NCBI RefSeq assembly: GCF_007997385.1
Contig: NZ_VOSC01000012.1
Span: forward strand, 372,001-436,000
From: Seonamhaeicola algicola
GTDB lineage: Bacteria > Bacteroidota > Bacteroidia > Flavobacteriales > Flavobacteriaceae
DNA: 64,000 nucleotides
Direction: 5' to 3'
In this document: in pieces, positions 38,026 through 47,068 of the stretch
Layout of the letters: each line of letters opens with the position of its first letter
How positions within the stretch are numbered: the stretch's first letter is position 1
Translations under genes and position numbers: made by a program
Notes under the pieces: model-generated
What the model was told of the DNA's origin: nothing
Seen by the model: the letters and a program-made list of their open reading frames with translations, nothing else
The model's database searches: none

Positions 38026-39540
38026 TTAATTTCCTAAATTAGGATTTAATAATACTTCATTAGCTGGTACAGGAGCAAAATAGTTATCTGTACCTAATGA
38101 GCCTAAAATGGCGTTTTGTACAGGTAGTAATTGCCCTTGGCTGTTAAATGAACTTTGTGGGTTTCTGTTAGATAGTGCATCTTGTACACGCTCCATTCTT
38201 ACTAAGTCATTCCAGCGCAACCACTCTCCGGCAAATTCCCATTTTCGTTCTGTAAATGCAAGTTCAGCTATATCGCCACTTGTAACATCAACTGATGGGT
38301 TTGGAGTGTTAAATGGTAAACCTTCTGCTCTTCTTCTAATTTTATTTAAAGCTTCCCATGCAGCAGGTGTTACATTTCCTGAACGACCAGAGGCTTCAGC
38401 ATAAATTAAAAGTACTTCGGCGTAGCGCATTATAAAGTCATTTCTATCAGTATTAAAATCAGTTAAAGGTATATCGCCTGCAGGACCAGCAATTTTTTTG
38501 AAAACTGGTGTTTGTTGGTCTGTAAAGTTTTCCCAGTCATGTTCAGTTCTATAAGTTGCTTCTTTTCTAGGGCCTTCAGGGAAGTCTTCAAAAAATCGTA
38601 TTTCGGCAAAAGTTTCTTGCCATCCGCCTAAATCGGAAGGGTTGCCCAGTTTTCCGTATTTACGATTAAATAAATTGTTATCGGCATTGTAAGCAATTGT
38701 CCATATACTTTCGTCATTAAATCTATTATTTAGCAACCATAAATCTTCTAAATCTTCTACTAAACCAAAACCATGTGTTGCGGCGTTATCTATTACTTGT
38801 TTAGCGCTTGAAGCTGCAAGTGCGTATTTAGAGTTGTCTTTGGCAGGAAAACCAGCCCAGTCTAAGTATAAGCGTGCTAAAAATGCTCTTGCTGAACCGG
38901 AATTTGGTCTTGGAGCACCATCTAAAACACCTGGATATATTTCAGGTAGTAAAATTTCTGCTTGAAGTAAATCAGATTCAATTTGTTGGTATACTTCCTC
39001 TTGTGTTGCAAGTCCTATTTCAAAATCAGGAACAGAAGTTAAAGGCAGCGGAATTCTACCATGCATGCGTGTTAAATGAAAAAACATAGCACCTCTTAAA
39101 AAGTAAATTTCACCAATTAACCTGTCTTGTTTGTCTGCATCTGTGAACTGAACACCTTCAATACCTTCTAAAACGGCATTAGCAGCTCTTACCATAGCGT
39201 AAATGTCGCGCCAGTTGTTTGCTATACGCCCATTTGTTGCAGACACTTGTCTTTGATCAAATTCTCTAAAGTCAGCTTTATTACTTACTTTATGCGTTGT
39301 AATATCATCACCAGCCCAACCGTGTACAAAAAATGTAGACCATTGTGATGCATTTCTTAATCGGCCATAAATACCTGTTACACCTAGTTCTAACTCTGCT
39401 ATTTGGCTATAGGTTCCAGGGGCCAATGAGTAGTCTATGGTTGGATCCTCTTCTAAATCGGCACAACCCGTAAATACCATAGCAAATGCTATAAGTATTG
39501 ATGTGGGCTTTAGCCATTTTAATATTTCTTTTTTATTCAT
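38026..39540 (-). CDS. RagB/SusD family nutrient-uptake outer membrane lipoprotein
   Basis: SusD-type lipoproteins form the lid over the SusC transporter and bind glycans or peptides outside the cell. The 504-residue protein has a signal peptide ending in FTGC with a lipidated Cys, an early TIAELELGVTGIYG-like helix, the TPR-like core with GEIYFLRGAMFFHLTRMHGRIPL, and the C-terminal segments YAEVLLIYAEA and ERKWEFAGEWLRWNDLVR typical of RagB/SusD. It lies 34 bp after susC in the same operon and ends at a strong terminator. Confidence 0.95.
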   Translation of the reverse strand: MNKKEILKWLKPTSILIAFAMVFTGCADLEEDPTIDYSLAPGTYSQIAELELGVTGIYGRLRNASQWSTFFVHGWAGDDITTHKVSNKADFREFDQRQVSATNGRIANNWRDIYAMVRAANAVLEGIEGVQFTDADKQDRLIGEIYFLRGAMFFHLTRMHGRIPLPLTSVPDFEIGLATQEEVYQQIESDLLQAEILLPEIYPGVLDGAPRPNSGSARAFLARLYLDWAGFPAKDNSKYALAASSAKQVIDNAATHGFGLVEDLEDLWLLNNRFNDESIWTIAYNADNNLFNRKYGKLGNPSDLGGWQETFAEIRFFEDFPEGPRKEATYRTEHDWENFTDQQTPVFKKIAGPAGDIPLTDFNTDRNDFIMRYAEVLLIYAEASGRSGNVTPAAWEALNKIRRRAEGLPFNTPNPSVDVTSGDIAELAFTERKWEFAGEWLRWNDLVRMERVQDALSNRNPQSSFNSQGQLLPVQNAILGSLGTDNYFAPVPANEVLLNPNLGN

Positions 39541-39574
39541 GATATATACTTTTTTTAATTTAATTAAACTGATA

Positions 39575-42500
39575 TTATAGCCCTATTTTAACACCAAATG
39601 AAAATGTTCTTGGGTTAGGGTAGGCACCTACGTTTATACCAGCAGCAACGTCTACATTTCCTGCGTTATTAGCGGGTCTAGATGTGTGCTCAGGATCATA
39701 ACCGCTGTAATCTGTAATTAGAAATAAATTTTGTCCTGAAGCATAAACTTTTAAATAGTTTACACCTTCAATTACATCATTAAAAGTATAGCCTAAAGAA
39801 AGGTTACTAAGTCTTACAAAATCTCCTTTTTCAACGTATCTGGTAGAACCAATTTCGTTTTCTCCGCCAGCAGGAATATTTGTTTCATTAGTTGAAGTCC
39901 ATTGGTTTAATTGTTCAGTTGCTAAAAAACTTCTTTGATTACCAGTGTTACCAACTAGAATACCTTGAACAGCGTTTAATACCTCAAAACCAGCAACACC
40001 TTGAAATAAAATGTTTAAATCCCAGTTTTTATAAGTTAATGTGTTATTAAAACCCCATGAGGTGGTAGGTGTACCGTTTCCAATAGCGCCAAATGTAATG
40101 TTACCCTCTTCATCAGTGGCATACTTAGCATCACCAGGCATTAAGCCAAGTTCTGCTGCTTCAGCAGCTTCAGATGTTTTCCAAGTGCCAAGAAATGTTG
40201 CTCCCCAGAATTGTCCTAAAGGTTCGCCTACTTGTATTCTATTCCAAGTTCTGCTTTTACCATCAACACTGTCAAAAGTGCCTTGTATGTCATCAACACC
40301 ACCAAGATCTAATACTTCGTTTGTTGAATAAGAAAGGTTAAAGGACGAATCCCAAACAAAATCTTCATTTTGAATGATAGATCCAGATAAAGTAACATCA
40401 ATACCTTTATTTTCAACTTCACCTATATTTTGACGAATAAAACCACCGCCATTAGTATCTGGCACAGGAACATCTAAAAGTAAATCAGTAGTATTTTTAA
40501 CGTAACCATCAAGTGTTAGATTAGCTCTGCCATTAAACAAGCCAATATCTATACCCACGTTGGTTTGGGTTGTGGTTTCCCAAGTTAAATCAGGATTTCC
40601 GTAACTACCGGGTGCTGAACCGGCAGATACAGTAGCTCCATCAAAGGCATAACGGCTAGCGTTTGTAACTTCTACTGATGGATATGTTGAGTAGTTTGCT
40701 ATGTTTTGATTACCAACTTGACCCCAACCAGCTCTTAAACTTAAACCAGTAAATACAGTATTGTTATCTAGCAAGTTGTTTAAACTGTAACGTGCAGACA
40801 CTGATGGGAAGTACCCTGTACGGTTACCGTCGCGGAATTTTGATGAAGAATCAGCTCTAAAAGTACCAGTTACATAAAAGTTATTGTTAAAAATATATTC
40901 TAACCTACCCATTACAGATTCAATAGATGAATTACCAAAGGCATTGTTTATGTTGGTAGCAGCTGCTAACTCAGCAAAGTAAAAACCTAATGGAATAGAT
41001 AAATTGTTTGCGCCGTAACTGTTAAATCTAGATTCGTTTCCTGAAAACTCATAAACACCAGTAACTTTAACATCATGCTTATCATTAAAAACTTTTTGCC
41101 AAGTTAAAATATTACTAATTTGGTGGTTTGTGTTTTTTGCAGAATTAAAGCCAACGTCATTTAAGGGGTGGTCTAATCTATATGTTTCAGTATCATTATT
41201 TATAGTTGAAACACCTGCTAATAATGTATAGTTTAAGTTGTCAGTAATATCATAACTAATATTAACGTTTACGTTTAACCTATCATTAATGCCTTGTACA
41301 TTGGTAGTATTAATATCTTCAATAGGATTAGCACTTAATGATGCTAAAGATTGTGTTGAAAACCTGTTGTAATTACCGTTTTGATCAAAAATTGGTGTGG
41401 TTGGGTCCCATGAAAGTGCTTTTACTATTAAACTTCCTTGAAAACGATTTAAGGTTGTTAAATCATTTAAAATAGTTGCTCTCGTAGCAAAAGTGTTTAA
41501 ACCAACTTTTAATTTTTCATTAATTTTTGCATTAATGTTAGCTCTTAAAGAGTATCTTTCATATCCTGTGTTTTTTACAATACCTTCTTGGTCTACGTAG
41601 TTACCTGAAAGGAAGTAATCTATGTTTCCTTCAGAACCACTTACAGAAAGTTGAGCGTTGTTTGAAATGCCTGTTTGAAATAATTCTCTTTGATAATTAG
41701 TGCCACCAAGAATATCAAATGCTTCAATTTCACCATCAGAAAAAATTGGTGTTCCGTTTACACGAGTTCTTCTGGCATTTTCTAAACGTGCAAAATCTGC
41801 AGCACCAAGTGTTGGTAAATATTCAGGAACTGATGCTACGGTTGTAAAATAGTCTACATCAATTTTAGCTTTACCTCTACCTTTTTTTGTACTAACAATA
41901 ATAACACCGTTAGAACCTCTAGAACCATAAATTGCAGTGGCTGAAGCATCTTTTAATACATCCATACTTGCAATGTCATTTGGGTTTAAGGTGCTTAAAT
42001 CTCCACCAATAATACCATCAATAACTACTAAAGGGCTGTTGTCTCCGTTAATAGAGTTAACCCCACGAATACGAACTTTTACAGCGGCTCCAGGTGCACC
42101 GCCTTGTCTTGCAACTGTAACACCAGCAGCTCTACCGCCTAAAGCATCTTCAACACGTGTTAACGGTTGTTTTTCAAATGATTTTGCGCTTACTTGAGAT
42201 ACCGCACCTGTTAAATCACTTTTTTTGGCAGTACCGTAACCAATAACCACTACTTCATCAAGTTGAGCAGCATCTTCGGCTAATGTAACATTAATTGATG
42301 TTTTGTTTCCAACAGGTACAGATTGAGTTATGTAACCTAAAAATGATACCATGAGCACATCGGAAGACGAAGCGCTAATGCTAAAATTACCGTCAAAATC
42401 TGTTACTGTTCCTTTAGTTGTACCTTTTACAATAACATTGGCTCCAGGTATGCCAACTCCAGCTTCATCAACAACAGTTCCATTAACTGTTTGTTGGGCT

Positions 42501-42583
42501 GAAATTTCCTGAAAGCTCATAAGGGCTAGAACTAGTCCGTAAAACAAACCAATCCTAAATAGCTTAGTAAATTGTTTTTTCAT
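39575..42583 (-). CDS. SusC/RagA family TonB-linked outer membrane transporter
   Basis: The 1002-residue TonB-dependent transporter imports oligomers captured by its SusD partner. It has a signal peptide, a carboxypeptidase-regulatory-like domain (about 30-105, VNGTVVDEAGVGIPGANV), the DEVVVIGYGT stretch characteristic of SusC, a plug domain (SNGVIIVSTKKG near 225) and a long beta-barrel ending in FSFGVKIGL with a final hydrophobic residue, as needed for outer-membrane insertion. It is preceded by a long, structured non-coding leader and followed by susD. Confidence 0.96.
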   Translation of the reverse strand: MKKQFTKLFRIGLFYGLVLALMSFQEISAQQTVNGTVVDEAGVGIPGANVIVKGTTKGTVTDFDGNFSISASSSDVLMVSFLGYITQSVPVGNKTSINVTLAEDAAQLDEVVVIGYGTAKKSDLTGAVSQVSAKSFEKQPLTRVEDALGGRAAGVTVARQGGAPGAAVKVRIRGVNSINGDNSPLVVIDGIIGGDLSTLNPNDIASMDVLKDASATAIYGSRGSNGVIIVSTKKGRGKAKIDVDYFTTVASVPEYLPTLGAADFARLENARRTRVNGTPIFSDGEIEAFDILGGTNYQRELFQTGISNNAQLSVSGSEGNIDYFLSGNYVDQEGIVKNTGYERYSLRANINAKINEKLKVGLNTFATRATILNDLTTLNRFQGSLIVKALSWDPTTPIFDQNGNYNRFSTQSLASLSANPIEDINTTNVQGINDRLNVNVNISYDITDNLNYTLLAGVSTINNDTETYRLDHPLNDVGFNSAKNTNHQISNILTWQKVFNDKHDVKVTGVYEFSGNESRFNSYGANNLSIPLGFYFAELAAATNINNAFGNSSIESVMGRLEYIFNNNFYVTGTFRADSSSKFRDGNRTGYFPSVSARYSLNNLLDNNTVFTGLSLRAGWGQVGNQNIANYSTYPSVEVTNASRYAFDGATVSAGSAPGSYGNPDLTWETTTQTNVGIDIGLFNGRANLTLDGYVKNTTDLLLDVPVPDTNGGGFIRQNIGEVENKGIDVTLSGSIIQNEDFVWDSSFNLSYSTNEVLDLGGVDDIQGTFDSVDGKSRTWNRIQVGEPLGQFWGATFLGTWKTSEAAEAAELGLMPGDAKYATDEEGNITFGAIGNGTPTTSWGFNNTLTYKNWDLNILFQGVAGFEVLNAVQGILVGNTGNQRSFLATEQLNQWTSTNETNIPAGGENEIGSTRYVEKGDFVRLSNLSLGYTFNDVIEGVNYLKVYASGQNLFLITDYSGYDPEHTSRPANNAGNVDVAAGINVGAYPNPRTFSFGVKIGL

Positions 42584-42654
42584 AATTATTTTAGTTTAAA
42601 TTGAATTAGGTATACGCACAAAATACCTTTAAAAAAGGGTAGCGTATATTTTGC

Positions 42655-42673
42655 TAAGTATTAGTGATACTTA
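42655..42673. repeat. Operator-like 19-bp inverted repeat upstream of susC
   Basis: TAAGTAT and ATACTTA form perfect 7-bp arms around a 5-nt centre, about 72 bp upstream of the susC ATG. The size and spacing suit a dimeric regulator site. No regulator gene is adjacent, so this is only suggestive. Confidence 0.4.
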
Positions 42674-42693
42674 AATGTTTGTGGTAAATTTTA

Positions 42694-42720
42694 AACACTT
42701 AAAGCATAAGTGTTTTTTTA
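42694..42720 (+). terminator. Plus-strand terminator-like hairpin in the susC leader region
   Basis: AACACTTA (42694-42701) and TAAGTGTT (42707-42714) pair around a 5-nt loop and run into seven Ts. It is shaped for transcripts running left to right, opposite to susC. A second weaker one (AAACGT/ACGTTT then Ts) follows at about 42725-42750. Confidence 0.5.
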
Positions 42721-43106
42721 GAAGAAACGTTATTTACTACGTTTTCTTTTTTTGTTCTTTGCTTGCTTTTACAGGCATAATTAATTGTAGTGTCATAATA
42801 GCTTAGTTTAAGTTTTGTTTTTGTTTTTGTTTATAATTTAATAATACACTTAAAAACATGTGTAATTACAAATAATAACTACGTAAATATAAGAATGTGG
42901 TTTTAATAAATTGTTTTTTTTGTGAATTTAATTTATTAAATAGGTTTTTCCTTTTTATTTAAAAGTAATTAATTATTTGTGGTTCAAATTTGAAACAAGT
43001 TTCTTTTATGAAATTAAAAGTAACTAAAATTTTTACATGTAGCTAATTTTATTAAAAAAATATAAATACTAAGCTAAAATATAGAACTCATGAAAACATA
43101 AGCTAT

Positions 43107-43144
43107 ATTACCCTAATGCTATTCTATTTTAGCATTAGGGTAAT
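43107..43144. terminator. Strong 15-bp hairpin downstream of the paaE-like gene
   Basis: Perfect arms at 43107-43121 and 43130-43144 (ATTACCCTAATGCTA and its complement) enclose an 8-nt loop. It lies 41 bp after the stop of the minus-strand reductase gene. The T-tract is better on the plus strand (GTTTTTTG), so it may end transcription in both directions or protect the mRNA 3' end. Confidence 0.6.
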
Positions 43145-43185
43145 GTTTTTTGAAAGAAAAGTAGTAAAAAAGTGTTTTGGTTTAA

Positions 43186-44241
43186 TTACACATCATCATA
43201 ATCAACTACAATAGAAGTTGATGTTGGGTGCGCTTGACAGGTTAAAATTAAACCTTCGGCAACCTCATTTTCTGTTAAAATATTGTTTTGTCGCATGGTT
43301 GCTTCACCATCTTTCACTCTAGCTAAACAACTGCTGCAAATACCGCCTTGGCAAGAGTAAGGGGCATCTAAATCATTATCTAAAGCAGCCTCTAAAATTG
43401 TTTGTTTTTGTGGCATTTCAAAAGTGGTTTCTTCATCATCAACAATAACCGTTATTTTGGTATGTCCATTAGAAACATTAGTATCGTTTTTAGCTTCTGG
43501 TTTGGCGGCTTTAAATAATTCAAAATGAATTTTATAGTTATCAATACCATTTTCCGTTAACACATCTTTCACGGTATGTATCATAGCTTCTGGACCGCAT
43601 AGGTAAAACGCATCAACATCAACATCTTTATGCTTGTTTTTCATAACGTAGTTAACGGTGCTTTTTTCAATACGACCAAAAAGGGCATTTTCTTCATCCT
43701 TTTGGCTAAACACAAATTGAATAGAAAAACGGTTTTTATAAGCGTGTTGAAGTTCTAATAGCTCATTTAAAAACATGGTGTCTTGAGTGGTTTTGTTACC
43801 GTAAACCAAAATAATTTTACTATTAACCTCTTCTTGTAAAGCACATTTAATGATGCTTAAAATAGGAGTAATGCCACTTCCGGCAGCAAAAAGGGCAATG
43901 TTTTTTGTGGTTTTGTTATTTGGCTCAAATATAAAACGGCCGTTTGGTGGTGCTACTTCAAGTGTGTCTCCAGCGTGTAACTGGTTGTTTGCGTATGTTG
44001 AAAAGGTACCATCTTTCACTTCTTTAACAGCAACTTTTAATTCATTACTGTTTGGTGCAACACATAAAGAATAATCGCGTCTTACTTCATTACCATTAAT
44101 TGTGGTTTTTAAAGTAATGTATTGGCCTGCTTTAAAAGCAAAAGTATCTTTTAAATTTTCAGGAACATTAAAGCTAATACTAATGGCGTTAGCGGTTTCT
44201 TTAATTATGTTTTTTATGCTAAGTGAATGAAATGATGACAT
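43186..44241 (-). CDS. PaaE-like ferredoxin-NAD(P)H oxidoreductase
   Basis: The 351-residue protein joins a flavin/NAD(P)H reductase module (RRDYSLCVAP for FAD, GSGITPILSI for the pyridine nucleotide, FYLCGPEAMI) to a C-terminal plant-type 2Fe-2S ferredoxin with C-x4-C-x2-C (CQGGICSSC) and a final Cys in LTC. It resembles PaaE, the reductase of phenylacetyl-CoA epoxidase, and passes electrons from NAD(P)H to an oxygenase. No paaABCD genes are adjacent, so its partner is unknown. It ends near a strong hairpin. Confidence 0.85.
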   Translation of the reverse strand: MSSFHSLSIKNIIKETANAISISFNVPENLKDTFAFKAGQYITLKTTINGNEVRRDYSLCVAPNSNELKVAVKEVKDGTFSTYANNQLHAGDTLEVAPPNGRFIFEPNNKTTKNIALFAAGSGITPILSIIKCALQEEVNSKIILVYGNKTTQDTMFLNELLELQHAYKNRFSIQFVFSQKDEENALFGRIEKSTVNYVMKNKHKDVDVDAFYLCGPEAMIHTVKDVLTENGIDNYKIHFELFKAAKPEAKNDTNVSNGHTKITVIVDDEETTFEMPQKQTILEAALDNDLDAPYSCQGGICSSCLARVKDGEATMRQNNILTENEVAEGLILTCQAHPTSTSIVVDYDDV

Positions 44242-44257
44242 GCTTATATTTTTTGTA

Positions 44258-44265
44258 CAAAAATA
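44258..44265 (-). promoter_or_regulatory. Bacteroidota -7 box for the PaaE-like gene
   Basis: Minus-strand TATTTTTG matches TAnnTTTG and ends 16 bp before the ATG at 44241. A -33 TTG is not found at the right distance. Confidence 0.45.
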
Positions 44266-44359
44266 ACTAAGTAGATTTGTAAATAACAGTTAAACTTGTA
44301 ACAATTACTAAAAAAGACTTACTAACCTTATACATCTAACATTTTAACATATAATACTC

Positions 44360-44767
44360 ATGAAAAAATCTATTTTTATTTGCCTGTTTTTTTTAGCATT
44401 ATCAATTCACGTTAATGCCCAAGATACTACAACTTTTAAAAACGAAACTATAGAGTTTATAAAACTAACAGGTGCTGGTGCAGCCTTTGAAAACGCTATT
44501 AGCCAAATAGGTGTAATGGTTAGTGATGATAAAAAGGCCGATTATACCAAAGAAGCTACTGCAACTTTAGGTGGTTTATATGAAAAATTAGCCGATTTAT
44601 ACATGCAAGAGTTTACTAAAGAAGACATACAAGAACTAACCGCATTTTACAATACCAAATTGGGTAAAAAACTTGCCGAAAAGCAATTGGGCTTAACACA
44701 AAAAGCTATGATGGTTGGGCAATCATGGGGAATGGATTTACAAGCTATTGCACAAAAATATAATTAA
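44360..44767 (+). CDS. DUF2059 domain-containing exported protein
   Basis: This 135-residue protein has a cleavable signal peptide (to about residue 20, ending VNA-Q) followed by a helical DUF2059 domain (FTKEDIQELTAFYNTKLGKKLAEK). The family is common in the bacterial periplasm and has no established function. It starts a plus-strand group with the DUF5687 and ABC ATPase genes (gaps of 3 and 12 bp), diverging from the reductase. Confidence 0.82.
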   Translation: MKKSIFICLFFLALSIHVNAQDTTTFKNETIEFIKLTGAGAAFENAISQIGVMVSDDKKADYTKEATATLGGLYEKLADLYMQEFTKEDIQELTAFYNTKLGKKLAEKQLGLTQKAMMVGQSWGMDLQAIAQKYN

Positions 44768-44770
44768 GCT

Positions 44771-46252
44771 ATGATAAAACATTTTTTAAACTTAGAGTGG
44801 AAGGCATTTTTTAGGTCGGCTACTTTAGGTAAAAGTATTGCTATAAAAATACTCATGGGTTTTTTCTTGTTGTATTTTGCAATTATATTTTCGTTTGCTG
44901 GTTTTTTCATGATTAAAATTCTTGGTAAAACACACCCAAATATAAGTCCGTTTGTAGCATTTAATAGTTTTATATTTTTCTGGATTTTAGCCGATTTACT
45001 CTTTAGGTTCTTTTTCCAAAAGTTGCCTGTAATGAGCGTTAAGCCGTTGCTAACAACACCAATAAAACGCAGCAGTATTGTAAACTATGTTTTAAAAAAG
45101 TCTATAGTATCATTTGCTAATTTTTTGCCATTATTAACCATAATTCCTTTTGGTATAACATTAATGATTAATGGAAATGAAAGTGTGCAAACTGTTATTG
45201 TTTGGTGGTTAGTACTTATACTTGTTATTTTAATAAACAATTTTTTAAATTTTATTTTAGAAAGTTTATCGGCACAAACCGAACTGTCTTTTTTACCCAT
45301 AATAATATTAACAGGTGTACTTTTTGGCTTAAATCATTTTAATATTATTAACTTATCAAGCTTACTGTCATCTGCAGTAATGGGTATTGCTCACAATCCA
45401 CTATACCTAATAACACCCGTTGTAATTTTAGGCGTAGTGTATGGTATTAACTTTAATTTGCTTCACAAAAAATTATTTTTAGATAGCGGTTTAAAAGAAA
45501 AAATAAAAGAAGTAAATGCTGCAAATTTAGAGTGGACTAAAAATTTTGGTGATATTGCGCCTTTTCTTCAATTAGATTTAAAAATGATTTTGCGTAATAA
45601 ACGCACAAAATCATCTGTTTGGATTTTGGTTATGGGCTTGTTATATGGTTTGTTCTTTTATCCGCAGCCAGTATATCAAAACGCCACGTGGTTTTTTATG
45701 CTTATTGGTGTATTTTCTACAGGTATATTTTTAATAAGTTTTGGGCAGTTTATTCCCGCCTGGGATAGCGGTTATTACAAATTGTTAATGAGCCAAAATA
45801 TTAAATATGAACAATACTTAAAATCTAAATTTACTTTAATGGCTTTTAGTGTTGTAGCACTTTTTGTATTAGGCATACCCTATGTTTACTTTGGGTATAA
45901 GGTTTTAATAGCGCATTTTGTGGCGGCTATTTATAACATTGGGGTTAATACGCATGTAATAATGTGGGGAGGTTCTTTTAATAGGAAAAAAATAAATTTA
46001 GATCAAAAGGCAGCGTTTAATTACCAAGGCACAGGTGCAGTACAATGGCTTATTGGTATACCATTATTGCTTTTGCCATTGGGTTTATTTGCACTTATTT
46101 GTTTTCTAATAAATTTTGAAGTTGCTTGCACTGTTATTGGTGTTATGGGTATAATTGGCATTGTGCTACACCCAAAATTAATGAAACTTATTACAAAAAA
46201 ATATACAGCATCAAAATACCAAATGATTGCTGCATTTAATCAAGAAAGTTAA
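44771..46252 (+). CDS. DUF5687 family ABC transporter permease
   Basis: The 493-residue protein has about 11-12 membrane helices and matches the Bacteroidota family DUF5687 (start MIKHFLNLEWKAFFRSATLGKS). The next gene encodes an ABC ATPase 12 bp downstream, so together they form a two-component ABC system. Direction and substrate are unknown. Nothing in the sequence suggests a binding protein. Confidence 0.82.
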   Translation: MIKHFLNLEWKAFFRSATLGKSIAIKILMGFFLLYFAIIFSFAGFFMIKILGKTHPNISPFVAFNSFIFFWILADLLFRFFFQKLPVMSVKPLLTTPIKRSSIVNYVLKKSIVSFANFLPLLTIIPFGITLMINGNESVQTVIVWWLVLILVILINNFLNFILESLSAQTELSFLPIIILTGVLFGLNHFNIINLSSLLSSAVMGIAHNPLYLITPVVILGVVYGINFNLLHKKLFLDSGLKEKIKEVNAANLEWTKNFGDIAPFLQLDLKMILRNKRTKSSVWILVMGLLYGLFFYPQPVYQNATWFFMLIGVFSTGIFLISFGQFIPAWDSGYYKLLMSQNIKYEQYLKSKFTLMAFSVVALFVLGIPYVYFGYKVLIAHFVAAIYNIGVNTHVIMWGGSFNRKKINLDQKAAFNYQGTGAVQWLIGIPLLLLPLGLFALICFLINFEVACTVIGVMGIIGIVLHPKLMKLITKKYTASKYQMIAAFNQES

Positions 46253-46264
46253 TACAAACTAACT

Positions 46265-46960
46265 ATGATAACTACATCAAACCTTTCAAAAAAATATAAT
46301 AATAAACAGGTTTTAAATATTGAAACTTTAGAAATACCCAAAGGTCAAAGTTTTGGTCTTGTAGGTAATAACGGTGCAGGTAAAACCACGTATTTTAGTT
46401 TGCTGCTAGATTTAATACAACCAACAACAGGGCATATTATAAACAATAATATGCAAGTTGATAAAAGCGAAGACTGGAAACCTTTTACATCGGCGTTTAT
46501 TGATGAAAGCTTTTTAATTGGCTATTTAACACCTGAAGAGTATTTTTACTTTATAGGCGAATTAAGAGGGCAAAACAAAGCAGATGTAGATGCATTGGTG
46601 GCTCAGTATGAAGATTTCTTTCACGGCGAAATTTTAGGGCAAAAAAAATATTTAAGAGATTTAAGTAAAGGAAACCAAAAAAAAGCAGGAATAGTAGCTG
46701 CTTTAATAGGAAATCCTGAAGTAATTATTTTAGATGAACCTTTTGCAAACCTAGATCCTACAACACAAATACGCTTAAAAGGCATTGTTAAAAATTTAGC
46801 CGAAACAAAAGGTGTGACTGTATTAATTTCTAGTCATGATTTACTACATGTTACCGATGTTTGCGAGCGTATAGTGGTGTTAGAAAAAGGCCAAATTGTA
46901 AAAGACATACAAACCAGTGAAGCTACCCTAAAAGAACTAGAAGCACACTTTGCGGGCTAG
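46265..46960 (+). CDS. ABC transporter ATP-binding protein
   Basis: This 231-residue nucleotide-binding domain has Walker A (GNNGAGKTT, residues 34-42), a degenerate signature (LSKGNQKK), Walker B with the catalytic Glu (VIILDEPFANLDP) and the switch His (SSHDL). The ABC-2 type sequence fits an export or drug-resistance type transporter with the DUF5687 permease just upstream. The 108-bp gap to sprE shows no clear terminator. Confidence 0.94.
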   Translation: MITTSNLSKKYNNKQVLNIETLEIPKGQSFGLVGNNGAGKTTYFSLLLDLIQPTTGHIINNNMQVDKSEDWKPFTSAFIDESFLIGYLTPEEYFYFIGELRGQNKADVDALVAQYEDFFHGEILGQKKYLRDLSKGNQKKAGIVAALIGNPEVIILDEPFANLDPTTQIRLKGIVKNLAETKGVTVLISSHDLLHVTDVCERIVVLEKGQIVKDIQTSEATLKELEAHFAG

Positions 46961-47068
46961 AACTTTAGTATTATTTATAGGTTTATTAGAAAAGATGTTT
47001 ATTTTTACGTCTATCATATAATAATAGCTATGTAAATTAGTTATGTATTTAGACTAAAATAACCAACG

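Larger units (their letters stand above)
42584..43185. other. 602-bp AT-rich intergenic region upstream of susC, with several inverted repeats
   Basis: No gene is visible. From the susC side it holds a hairpin (TATACGC/GCGTATA at 42611-42617 and 42642-42648, with an inner TACC/GGTA stem), a 19-bp inverted repeat (42655-42673), two plus-strand terminator-like hairpins (42694-42720 and about 42725-42750) and, near the far end, the paaE-side hairpin at 43107-43144. No exact TAnnTTTG box was found for susC on the minus strand; TATTTTG about 40 nt before its ATG is close. Confidence 0.7.

Noticed and set aside
42720-43100. Possible small gene in the gap upstream of susC
   Set aside because: No frame with a plausible start, length or codon use was found; only AT-rich sequence and hairpins.
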